A DNA stretch of 64,000 nt from Clavelina lepadiformis (lineage: Eukaryota; Chordata; Ascidiacea; Aplousobranchia; Clavelinidae): positions 1,986,501 to 2,050,500 of the forward strand of contig NC_135247.1 of NCBI RefSeq assembly GCF_947623445.1. Direction: 5' to 3'. The notes under the pieces were generated by a model. It saw only the letters and a list, made by a program, of their open reading frames with translations, made no database searches and had not been told where the DNA came from. Shown here piece by piece: positions 35,651 to 46,417 of this stretch. The translations under genes were made by a program, and so were the position numbers. Within the stretch, counting starts at the first letter, position 1; each line of letters starts with the position of its first letter.

Positions 35651-37013
35651 ATGGCAGACATATTACGCGGTATTAGTGTAATTATATAATAAAGGTTACA
35701 TAAATTTATGATCGATGGGAAAACGTGCATGCAAAACTCAATATATTTCGGAGAAGTTAATTTCTTTTTCGTGTCTAGGTGTCCGTCCAATCTTGAATTC
35801 TGAAACGTACGCAAGAGAATTCCGATTGGAATTTCCGGTTCCTTTTACAAGTGCTCCTCAAGTCTCAGCAGAAATAAAGCCAATTAGCATCGGTGACAAC
35901 GTTACCAAGTAAGCACTCGGTTGCTTTAAAACTCTTTTGTATTTAACCAGCTCACTTAATCAAATTTGTTATTTATGACAGTTTTGTTGTAGCGGCGATC
36001 ACTCCTGACGATCAGGGATTTAATTTCATTGTGATACGCGCTGGTCAACAACATTTAGGCTGGCAAGAAAATCCTTTATTATATTGGCAAGCTACTGGAG
36101 AAGAAGTGAAACTACGTACTCCACCAAAATATTTTCTTTTTATAAAAGTACAACAAGCTGTATCGCTGTAGAAAGAATGAAAATAACGCAATTATTAAGA
36201 AAATAAACAAGCTCATAGTTCATTTAAAAAACTTGCATCGTTCAACATTAAAATTAATATTTAAGATTTACAAATATTGCTCAAATTAGAATGAGTAATT
36301 AATATCCAAACAACAGTGTTTCGGTTCTTTAAAACGATCAGATAATTTTAAGTTTAGTTACCTGTAAAGCATCTGTCCTGTTTAGCCAATATAAACAATT
36401 CAAAATGCATTTTAAGTACAGTTATTTTAAAGCTGACTATTTACGTTTCAACTAAGTACGTTACTGAAAAGACTCAATTTCCAGAACACAAGTCGTTTTA
36501 TAGCACTGTGTTTTGTAAAACTGTCAAATTTCTTCTACAGCAAATGCAACTAATTTTTCACTTTGTTATTTTTCTTGTTTCAATATCTCAGCATCACCGA
36601 GGAATTCTGGAGCTCAGAAAGTTGGTACCTCGCCAACCGACTCCTTGACAATACGAATTAATTTTTTGGAACCGTTGTCCAGAACTCCAACGATTATCGC
36701 TTGGGTCAGAGGAGCCTTCCGTTTCCAACAAACGTAAGAGTTTTACGGAATATTTTGTTAAAACGCAAGTTTATTTCTGTGATAACCTTCGATGATTAGT
36801 TTTTTTGAAGAACTGGCTTTTTTAACTCACCAAGCTCCTGTGTTCCAGCTTTTATGATTTTAAATTTATACGTTTACTCGTTGTCACAGATTCAGTGTCA
36901 GTAAAATTCAACCTGACGTCAATGGATTTAGCTGTACGGTCACTCGTACAGACACGAAAGCCGGCTGGGATCAAAACCCAGTGATCCGGTACAGTGTCGT
37001 TGTTGGTAAATAA
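35651..37013 (+). CDS. two-domain H-type-lectin-like protein, gene 1
   Basis: Five coding exons: 35651-35669, 35779-35908, 35982-36115, 36592-36733, 36890-37013 (182 residues), all GT-AG and in phase. No signal peptide follows MADILRG, so the protein is cytosolic or leaves by a nonclassical route. Two tandem domains resemble the H-type lectin fold (Helix pomatia agglutinin family). Domain A has EFRLEFPVPFTSAPQV, then GFNFIVIRAG, then LGWQENPLLYWQATG. Domain B has LTIRINFLEPLSRTPTIIAW, then GFSCTVTRTD, then GWDQNPVIRY. A GWxxxP motif recurs in each domain. Domain A spans exons 2-3 and domain B exons 4-5, with matching intron positions, which points to internal duplication. Known H-type lectins bind GalNAc or Gal; that activity is inferred here. 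AATAAA lies at 37081. Intact and probably functional. Confidence 0.75.
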
Positions 37014-37543
37014 TTATGGAAGCTTATACGGCCTGACGACTTAATTATCTAAACCTTCTATTTAATCGGATGTGTATTACAATAAAGAAATTTTTCTGAG
37101 TTGTGGCCCTCCTTGTATTATCAGTATTTCTGTTAAATCTTTAATAAACCTAAAGAATATTTATATTTTGTGTGTCAATTTATACAATTTGTTTTCAAGT
37201 TATTTAAGCTTCTCAGTTTAAGCGCCAGTGCAGCGACGTATAACAAATGTCTTACACAAGTCCAGGCAAGACAAAACAATTTGCGCATACAATCTCCAGA
37301 AATCCGTTTAGATTTCCTTACAAATTTAGGCCCAACTGACGGGCGCTGATTAACTGGGTGTAAAATGCAATGATATGTGCGCTTTGTCATCACCAAGTGT
37401 TTAAATAAGTTATCTGTAAAGGGCTTCTTTGTCTCCGTGCAGCGTCATAACTGCTACATTACTGAGCGTAATACCCAAGTGTGCTGATTAAGATGTGGTT
37501 ATTTACCAGTCATTGTTAAGTTTAAAGTCATGCAATCATCACG

Positions 37544-37556
37544 GAACATTCCAGAA
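37544..37556 (+). promoter_or_regulatory. perfect heat-shock-element-like motif in spacer
   Basis: GAACATTCCAGAA is an exact GAAnnTTCnnGAA array. It is retained in the duplicated spacer at 52535-52547. It lies downstream of gene 1 and upstream of nothing coding on the plus strand for 6 kb, so its target, if any, is unclear. Confidence 0.4.
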
Positions 37557-38438
37557 CGATGTAAGAGAAAAAAGCTGATTTAATTACATATAGTTGAAAG
37601 AAATAGAGACCAATTTTAGAAACAGACAAACTACAATTATGCTGCCGTCCACATCAAGTGTATATCTGTATTTTCTTTCTAAAACAACCGTTGTAGAGAA
37701 TGCCCTCTCACACAGATAACTCGACGGTTAAAACATCAGCAATTAGTAGGCTGTTTTCGATAACTCACTGCATACGGTTGATACATTTGGCACCACCGAC
37801 CAATAGGTTAGTTTCACTCCCGCTAAGGTTTGGAATGTTTGTACCGATACAGTAACAGCACAGTAAGCATCTCGTAATTTCAAGTGGGTGTTATGAATTT
37901 ATGATGCAATAAAGCTACTGCTCAAACACAGGTTTAGTAACGATAGCAAAAAAAGACATGACAAATCACAGTATGACAACAGCAAGTGACGTTAACGAAC
38001 AAGTCAAAGTGTTTAAACAGTTAAAGCAAAGCACGAACTTAAACATTATTACAAACAAGCGAGGACTTTGAACTTAGCAAGTGTGATATTTGAAATAATT
38101 TTGGTTATTTTTGTTCCTGCAGACTGCAAACTGGATGTAGCAAAACTTTAATTGAAATTGAAATACAAATTTTGTTATTGTGTTACGGGATTTTTTTATG
38201 CACCCGTTTTAGAACCATCACATTGTACACTGTTTGTTCACACCACTCTTAAAGGTTAATTTAATCAAATGTGTGGGTCAACTTCTCTTTTTATTCGCAT
38301 TGTGTCATTTGTATGCTTGCTCGTCAGGTTTTCGTATATTTGCTCACGTGCTGCCGCATTTTACCTATTCTTATGTAGGCCTACACATGTTTTTAGTCGG
38401 TTTCTTGTGACGTCTTACATCGCTACCCCTAGGGCCTA

Positions 38439-38492
38439 AGTGGCGTTTAGCGTCCCGCGTTTATTTTCTCAATGCGTGACAGCGGTGGAATC
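38439..38492 (+). repeat. tRNA-derived SINE head (probable)
   Basis: AGTGGCGTTTAGCGTCCCGC followed by a TTTATTTTCTCA loop and a CAGCGGTGGAATC end matches the layout of a tRNA-derived SINE head with a degenerate B box. It interrupts the region between two copies of a CCTGCAGACTGCAAACTGG word (38115 and 38693). Confidence 0.45.
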
Positions 38493-38685
38493 TGTGTTTG
38501 TGTGGTGTTGCCTTCGGCTGGGAAGTGCTGGGCGACTGTTAATTCAGTCGACGTTCGGACTTCTTAGAAGAAAGATGTTTGTTTTTATCTAAGAAAAGTT
38601 ATCTAAGCTAGTAACGCTAAAGGAGCTAATTGACTAACTGTAAACCGGGTAATTTCCTGGCTAAGGAAAATCTTGGTTACAATTG

Positions 38686-39150
38686 TTATTCCTGCAGACT
38701 GCAAACTGGCCGTTGTAAAACTGTATTGCTAAACAAAGCTCCACAAACACAATTCCCGCTACAAATTTCTAAATTCTCTATGATTGAGATCCAATGATTT
38801 GAGTCTTTATCTATTATAGTCCAGAACCAAGTTGGATTCTGGTCCCAACCGTTGGTAGCATCAGTTCGACGAACCGTGCATTGGATACCAACGCTGTTAA
38901 TGCTGCCCATTTGCACGGCGTATCTGTGAAAAGTATTCAAGCAAAATAAGAAATCAAATAATACAAGTAGACATATATCATTTTTTATTGTTAAGAAAAC
39001 ACCTACAAAACACGACAATAAACTTTCGACTACCGGTACTCACGTAATCTGGTTTGCAAATGTTCCTAGCAACCAAGCAAATATGTTGCGAGCTTCATCT
39101 CGTGGTTCAGAGAATATGACTGTAACATCTAAGGTGTTTTTATCCGAAAT
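38686..39150 (-). pseudogene. partial opposite-strand H-lectin-like gene
   Basis: On the minus strand, exon 39150-39044 (EKIAISDKNTLDVTVIF, then NIFAWLLGTF) ends in a GTGAGT donor and joins in phase to an exon at 38923-38686 (MGSINSVGIQCTVRRTD, then NGWDQNPTWFW). This is the B-domain layout of the lectin cluster. The protein then runs on into an unrelated tail ending CSLQE. No AG acceptor precedes the first exon and no A-domain exons were found upstream, so this is a partial, probably dead gene; a highly diverged working copy cannot be excluded. Confidence 0.6.
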
Positions 39151-42110
39151 AGCAATTTTTTCAAACCCCAAGAAACAAAATTTTCCAAGGATTTAATGTT
39201 TAATCGGTAAATTTAAAGATGAAAAAAAATTAGATTATAAGAAAATATAACAATTAATACAGTATAATTATAAATATAGCAATGAATAAAAATATACTGA
39301 CTATGTGAGTGAGAGTTCCACTGATAACAACTAATCATACGAAGCTCGCAACAAGATTAATACAACACTGCTAAATGTCAGATGTGTGCTGGTCTATTTT
39401 GATCAACTGGATCTCAATTAAAAATTTTAAATGAGCAGGTGAGCAGCATGAGCAACGAGCAATGAGCAGCATGAGTCAACGCTTGGGTTTGTAGACGTGA
39501 CGTAACACCAATTCACGCCAAAAAAGGTAAGCCTACTTTCTGACGTATCGGGTACGTCGAAAGAAATACAAAATTTGGGGTAAACTGGGTGACGTCACGT
39601 CTACACACTCCATGCCAATGAGGACACAGCCAACCGACAAATATTTCTTAACCCAAGACACAATCATTAAACTTTTGTTAATCGATAACGTGGAGTGTTT
39701 GTTGCCAGATTTTAGACTATAATACCTTTTGGGTCTGGCACTTCCTGGCCGATTGTTTTCCAAACAATATGTTACAATATAACGCATTGGCAATCCAACG
39801 GTCAAATTTTCAACTTTACTCCATGAAGCAACTCCTAATTGCAAATCTACATTGCCAAAGCGGTTTAATTGTATCGAATGACGTGACACACACCTCATGC
39901 ATTTACAAAATATTGTTAGATTTTAATATAAAATTATGAACAAATTTCAGTCAACTTTGAAATGAATAGCAAATATCAAACATTTTCTATGATGAGGTCA
40001 TATATGATGGCTCATCATAACTAAAATGATCTTTGATGAAACGTCACCTAGTATTTTACATTTTTATACAATCTACAGTGACCTGTTCAAGATGACGTGA
40101 CGTAATCTGCCAGCACAGAAGTGGCTTCCCAGCCATCAGAGCATATACTATCCACGGACCAATCTGCTATTTTCGACACTAAAGAATTCACTTCCCAATA
40201 GAAAGACAATTTTGAGCCGGCATCGATTCGACCGGCCGGCGATTGTGACGATGTCGCTGCACTCAAAGCGTCATATTAAAAAAACTAAGAAATTTTCCGG
40301 TCTAATGCGCATATGACGTCGATGTGGACTAGTTTGTTACTGTTTTGGCGATAGCTGGTTGCAGATCTAGACTAAGTTGTAAATTTGGTGTGGGTTTGTT
40401 TTTTTTGTATTTTGGAGTGTTTGTCCTAAAATTTTAAGCTCAAAACTTGCTGTTAAATCTTAGGTAGTTGTTATAGAAAATTGAGTACAAGAATTTTGTC
40501 CAAATTAAGACTGTAGACAGTCATAGCTTAGATCTCGTTGCAAGCCAAACTTCAACGGAGGTTTATGATGTGGTTTTGCGACAGTGATGTCTTGATTTAA
40601 TGTACTTTGAATTGAAAAGCCAATCTCTTTGAATTGTGTCGTGATCCCTAAAAAGGAGTTGTCCGATTGCTTACTAATGACAATGTCGTTATTACTAACT
40701 AGTAAACCATTTCATGTCGTAGTGTCCTTTCACCGAAAAAATGAGTTGTAGTTGCATACAAGATGTATTGTAAGTATCAGTGTAATGGGTTTTAATGGAG
40801 GCTTGTTAGCAGTTAGGAAGCTCCCTCTAGTGGTTGTTGGTAAAAGGTTATCAGTATTAATTAGAGATGCTTGTTTGGTTTTGTTTGCTTTACGAGTTAA
40901 ATGCGCGTGTATATGTTATGGGTAAAATGCTATCAGTGTAAATTTCGTCTTTAAAAATGCTGCCAGGGTAGCAGGGCAAACAATTACAACAATCCTTTTA
41001 GAATTTAGACGCTTGATTCAAAAAGCAAACAAAACAAACACGCACCTCTAATTATACCGATAACATTTCACCAACATCCACACCAAAAGGAGAATACTTC
41101 ATGCTAAATGCTAACATATCTCCATTGAAACCCATAACACGACAACTACTGTTAAAGTGGTAGGTGCCGAATTGTAGAATGTGATGTTAGTTGTAGGGTA
41201 TCTGTACCTATATCAAATAGTACCTACATAGGGATGTAATATTGATGAAAGTTTCGCACGGCCGTAATATTCAGATTTCCATATTTTATGTTATACCTAA
41301 AAAGATACAGTATGTGTGGTGAAATAGCCAGGCTGTTATAGTCGTTCTGCAAAAAAAAGGGAGTGGGGGAAATCCCCTCCGAAAATTCAAAGATTTAGCT
41401 AAAGTAGAAAAAGGAAAGGACTGACAGTTTGACGTAATCGTGGTTCATCGGCTTTGCTTTGATATCTGTTAAAGCGTCAATGGCCATTCAATTATTTACG
41501 TCTCAACCCGATAAAATATGTAAGGTTAATTGTAGTAATTTCTAAAGGTTGTTACATTTCGAATGCTTGTCTCCCAAGATCACGTGCTCTCACGTGATGC
41601 TGACGCCTTACCAATGTTTCCTAAAAGTTGCACCCAACAGATTAACGCCACAATTTGCAAATAACTTTGTAAACGGCATGTCGCAGAGCTAACTTAGCTG
41701 TAAATAAGCAAACGACTTTACTACAGTTTTTGAGTAAATAATGTAGTTTTGGTATTTGGGTAGCGAATGTATGTTCAGAATACTTTTTCATGTTTATCTT
41801 GCATAACTATACTGCACTGCAAAGTGAGTTTGTTTAAGAGATTTTTGTAAACATTTCAACTGGACTCGATCCTTGCAATGACTGGTTTTGTTAATTGCTT
41901 GTCAAGAGCCCACTGTTTAGCTAAAGATTTAATTTTGAACTTATCGGCCACACTCCCAGCATTTATGTTATGAAAAAGTATAACAAAGTGATATCTATAA
42001 TGTGCAAAATTTAAACGGCACACTTCGCTAAAAATGGTTTACGCAGAAAAAAAAACTAGCATAAAACCACAGACTGCATCAAAGCGTTCAGAAAATACAA
42101 AAAAGCAAAC
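39151..42110. other. intergenic between lectin units
   Basis: No gene with recognisable homology. It contains a short array of GAGCAGCATGAG-like units (about 39430-39476) and the 360-base foldback element at 40781-41140. A minus-strand open frame at 39898-39533 (121 codons) shows no family resemblance and no splice context. Confidence 0.5.
40781..41140. mobile_element. foldback/MITE-like element with ~110-base arms
   Basis: The left arm 40781-40891 and right arm 41021-41140 are diverged inverted copies. Left TAATGGGTTTTAATGGAGGC matches the reverse complement of TCCATTGAAACCCATA. Left TTATCAGTATTAATTAGAG matches the reverse complement of CTCTAATTATACCGATAA. Left TTTTGTTTGCTTT matches AAAAGCAAACAAAA. 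A roughly 130-base centre separates them. No clear target duplication was found and no coding sequence. Confidence 0.7.
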
Positions 42111-42144
42111 ATGGAAGCTGAAAAGTTTTTAAGTAGTTTTTGTA

Positions 42145-45100
42145 ACCGGTTATACCTGAACGAAAATTCACACAATCCGGCTCATATTTTTAAACTCATA
42201 AATCTAAGAAGAAGCAAAATGGCTCAGCAGGTTGAAATAAACCAACACGGATTTCACCTCCACCCTTCAAAGATTAAACGAGAAGTGTTTGCCGTCTCAT
42301 TTTCCAAGGAAAGTTGTTTCACAAACCCTATAAATAGTAACGTCTCATGTTTCATGGAAAGATGTTTTATGTGCCCTTTCAAAAGATCGACGGTAACAAC
42401 GACTGTGGAAGCGTATAAACACACCTGAAGTTACCTAAACTACGGGGCTTCCCGCAGTCCTCGATACAGTTGACGAAAAATAAAGGCCTCCAACTACGTG
42501 CGACTTACCTCGAAAGCTGGGTAACATACTTACCAATAACCGTTAGTTGAAGCACGAAACAGTTTATAAACGAGAACAAAGCCTCTCCAAACCGTACAGC
42601 AAATGTACATTGTGTGGCAACCACGGAAAACGCAAAAACCTGGTCATGAAAACGACATTTATCCTGTCACCGACCCGGGTCATTCACCTTCATCAGTCTC
42701 TCACTCGCCAAGATTTTGAAATTTACGCAGCTTATGCAGCAACAGTCACGTGACTCATACAAAGAATAGTTTTTCCAGCAGATGGAACGAATGTATACTG
42801 TGTTATATACATGTATACTGATGTATACTCATGTGTACGCATGTATACGCACGTAGTAGATGGCTTTCGAATAAAGATAAACGAAGAATGTCAAGATGAC
42901 AAGACAGCCCTGAAAGCCCTTTTTTTGCTTATCATCAGAGCTTTATCATGAAAACAAAAACAGACAGAGTAAAATGCAACAAGGTGACGTACTTAGAACA
43001 ATTTCAAAGAAGAATGTTCGGTTGGGTGAATGAAGACCGTTGGAAAGTGCCGGACATAATGGTGTGAGATATTTACTTGCCGATATAAACCTAAAGGAAA
43101 ATATTGTTGACGTCGCCTGCCAATGATTTGCCTTTTCTGTTACTCGTAGTGCTGGTGCACTGGCTTCGTCATCGTGGTAACGAGCTGTGTGTCCGATAGG
43201 AAAGCTGTTCGCCCAGTTCATGTATTTGGAATATTTTGTATTTCAGCAGTAAAAATTTATATTTTTCACCTGTGAGCTTTCTTAGGCTCATTTGCCGATG
43301 TCAACTATACGCGAGGAGATGAAGTAACCACATACAGAGCAAAGAACAAAAAATCTTTGCGCAACCAAAGCTCAAATGAGCTGGATAAAAACAAAATTTA
43401 AATGATTTGAAATCAACAAAACTCAAAAGGTTTGAATGCAGGTAAATTCTAGATCGGTATAAAAATAAAGATCCAAAATTATTAGGACTTAGATAAATGA
43501 ATAAAATTCAAAAGAATAGAAAACGGATAGTTTCAAAAACGATATAACAAAAGGGACGAACTGGTTGTGAAACTCTCACAGAACATTCCAGACAACATGA
43601 TATAATGATATCTGGCCTATAGCTGAGCCCAAACAAGTATGCGTCGTGCCTCACCCCCCAACTGTAACTAACACAATTTCAATGACGACATAAGATATTG
43701 AGACGGTGAAATCTTTTCTTTCAACAATACCTCCAGTGCCATAAATTAGCCTGGAAACTCTTAGAGCTCACAAAATTGTGAGACAACTGACGTTGTAAGG
43801 TTTAAATAAATATATGGATAGTTGAGAAAGATTTATGACGAAAAGAAATGTTCAAATGCCATTGTTTCTTATATAACTGTTCACCGAGTTCTTTAAAACG
43901 TTTAAAAAACGACTTACAAGCAATGTATATTTTGCTTCGTATTGACTTAATTGTTATTTTTTTCGCAGCTGCTTGGTCGTCGTCAACGATAGATTTTTTT
44001 AAGACAACGCTAGAAATTGTTCTTGCCCAGAATGGCAGACATATTACGCGGTATTAGTGTAATTATATAATAAAGGTTACAATAAAGTTATGATCGATGG
44101 GAAAACGTGCATGCAAAACTCAATATCTTTCTGAGAAGTTAATTTCTTTTTCGTATCTAGGTGTCCGTACTATCTTGGCTTCGGAAACGAACGAAAGAGA
44201 ATTCCGATTGGAATTTCCGGTTCCTTTTACAAGTGCTCCACAAGTCTTAGCAGAAATAAATGCAATCGGTGACAGCTTTGCCACGTAAGCACTCAGTTGC
44301 TTTAAAACTCTTTTGCATTTAACCAGCTCACTTAATCAAATTTGTTATTTATGACAGTTTTGCTGTAAACTCGATCACTCCTGACGATCAGGGATTTAAT
44401 TTCATTGTGAAACGCACCGATCAACCAACTTTGGGCTGGGACGAACATCCTTCGTTAAATTGGCAAGCTACTGGAAAAGAAGTGAAACTAGGTGCAATAA
44501 AAAAGTATTTTCATTTTGTAAAGTATAACCAGTAGTATCGTTTCAAAAATAATGAAAATAGTGCAGTTATTAAGAAAATATACACGCTCATAATTCATTT
44601 AAAAAACTTGCATCGTTCTACATCAAAATTACTATTTAAGTTTTACAAGTATTGGATAATTGCATAATTGGAATTTGGTGATCAATATCCAAACAACAGT
44701 GTTTCGGTTCTTTAAAACGATCAGATAAATTTAATTCTAGTTAACTGTAAAACATCTGTCCTGTTTAGCCGATATACACAAATCAAAATGCATTTTAAGT
44801 ACAGTTATTTTAAGGCTGACTATTTACGTTTCAACTAAGTACGTTACTGAAAGGACTCAATTTACAGAACACAGGTCGTTGGAAAAGTGTCAAATTTCTT
44901 CTAAATGCAACTATACTTTGTAAGTTCTTTATTTTTTTTGTTTCAATGTCTCAGCATCACCGAAAAATTCGGGATCTCATAAAGTTGGTTCCTCGCCGAA
45001 TGCCTCCAAGACATTACGAGTCAATTTTCCGATACCGTTGTCCAGAACTCCAAAGATCGTCGCTTGGGTCAGAGGAGCGTTCCGTCTCCAACAAACGTAA

Positions 45101-45180
45101 GAGTTTTACGGAATACTTTGTTAAAACGCAATTTAAGTTAGATGATAAACCCAGATGATTAGTTATTTTATGAAAAACTA
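42145..45180 (+). repeat. segmental duplication block, partner of 33840-36780
   Basis: Second copy of the spacer-plus-gene unit. It differs by small indels, including an expanded ATGTATAC-type tract at about 42790-42855 that is absent from the first copy (near 34490). Open frames at the left edge are shared between copies but shift frame in a third copy near 45.87 kb, so they are not taken as genes. Confidence 0.8.
43581..43592 (+). promoter_or_regulatory. heat-shock-element-like motif, gene 2 upstream
   Basis: GAACATTCCAGA, at the same relative place as 35198-35209 of gene 1, about 150 bases before the TATA-equivalent sequence CATAAATTA. Confidence 0.45.
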
Positions 45181-45396
45181 ACTTTTTACCAATGTCCTGT
45201 GTTGCAGCTTTTATGATTTTAAATTTATACGTTTACTCGTTGTCACAGATTCAGTGTCAGTAAAATTCAATCTGACGTCAATGGATTTAGCTGTACGGTC
45301 ACTCGTACAGACGCGCAAGCTGGTTGGGAACAAAACCCAGTGCTCCGCTACAGTGTCTTTGTTGGTACAACGTCTTCGTTGTGTATTCTCACATGA
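44032..45396 (+). CDS. two-domain H-type-lectin-like protein, gene 2
   Basis: Five coding exons: 44032-44050, 44161-44284, 44358-44491, 44955-45096, 45249-45396 (188 residues), in phase with canonical splice sites. Same start MADILRG and domain plan as gene 1. Domain A reads EFRLEFPVPFTSAPQV, GFNFIVKRTD and LGWDEHPSLNWQATG. Domain B reads LRVNFPIPLSRTPKIVAW, GFSCTVTRTD and GWEQNPVLRYSVFVG. The last exon reads past the usual end and adds TTSSLCILT, an ending shared only with the orphan exon at 32359. Exon 2 is two codons shorter than in gene 1. AATAAA lies only five bases after the stop (45401). Intact; sugar binding is inferred from the fold family. Confidence 0.75.
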
Positions 45397-46390
45397 TCAA
45401 AATAAAGCATAATTAATGTCGTAGTGAAAAACAGTTCCATCTCCAGTGATGGATTTTATAAGCAAAAATCTGACAGAATTACAGGCGACAAGCATTCCGT
45501 AACTTTGGCCAATATTGGATTGCATTACGTAATTGCATCATTAAAGAATAGTCTTCAAATAGGTTTTTAGACGACATTATCTGGTTATCATACAGTGAGG
45601 CGAACACCAACAAAAGCGAAAATGCCTTACGAATAAGATTTGGTCAACGCCACCTTGATTTGACGTTCCGGAATATAAACACGGCCATGGATGATCAAGA
45701 CCTCTAGTTTTTGGGCGTGCTCCATCACCCTTCAACACAGGCCAGCTGTGGTTTTATAACCAAAGATTACGTCAAACTCACTGCTTCCCAAGGCCGGATA
45801 TACATAAAAGAAAATTCACGCATTCCGGTTCATGTTTTCAAACTCATAAATTTATAAAGAGGCTAAAAGGCTCAGCGGGTTGAATGAAACCAACACGGAT
45901 TTCACCTCTACCCCGCAAAGAATAAGAGAAGTGCTTGCCGTCTCATTTTTCAAGGAAAGTTGTTTCACAAACCCTATAAAGAGTAACGTCTCATGTTTCA
46001 TGTGCCCTTTCAAAAGATCGACGGTAACAACGACTGTGTAAAGCGTATAAACACACATGAAGTTATTTAAACTACAACGGAGCTTTATGCAGTCCTCTAA
46101 ATACAGTTGACCAAAACATAAAGGCCCCCAACTACGTTCCATCGCGACTTCGAACCTCGAATGCTGGGTAACATACTTATGTAACTTACCATACTTACCA
46201 ATGATCGTTATTTGAAGAAGTTTAACAACAACAACAAAAACAATTGTTTATAAAAAACGAGAACAAAGCCTCTCCAAACCGTAAATGTACATTGTGTGGC
46301 AACCACAGAAAACGCAAAAACATGGTCATGAAAACGACATCTATCACGTCACCGACACGGGTCATTCACCTTCGGATCGGTATAAACATA
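45230..46390 (+). repeat. segmental duplication block, partner of 32339-34460
   Basis: Includes lectin exon 5 and the spacer that follows. It lacks the pogo-like insertion of its partner, giving the empty site at about 45511-45517. The block breaks off at about 46417, where hAT-like sequence begins. Confidence 0.75.
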
Positions 46391-46417
46391 AAAATCCAAA
46401 AGATTTAGATAAGCAGT

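Larger units (their letters stand above)
33840..36780 (+). repeat. segmental duplication block, partner of 42145-45180
   Basis: Upstream spacer plus lectin gene 1 (up to intron 4) aligns along its length with spacer plus gene 2 at 42145-45180. Similarity is high in spacers and introns as well as exons, so the duplication is fairly recent. Gene 3 and its near flanks (50290-52000) form a third, shorter copy. Confidence 0.8.
37014..38685. repeat. duplicated spacer, partner of 51986-53010
   Basis: From the stop codon of gene 1 to about 38060 this spacer aligns with the spacer after gene 3 (51986-53010). Shared stretches include GGATGTGTATTACAAT, TGATATGTGCGCTTTGTCAT and GACGTTAACGAACAAGTC. No gene recognised. 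A SINE-like head lies at 38439-38492. Confidence 0.75.

Noticed and set aside
39533-39898. Minus-strand 121-codon open frame
   Set aside because: No family resemblance, no splice partner, and not part of the lectin domains, though it follows the reverse-strand fragment.
42790-42855. ATGTATAC-type tract considered as a structured element
   Set aside because: It is a simple slippage-type expansion, absent from the paralogous spacer near 34490.
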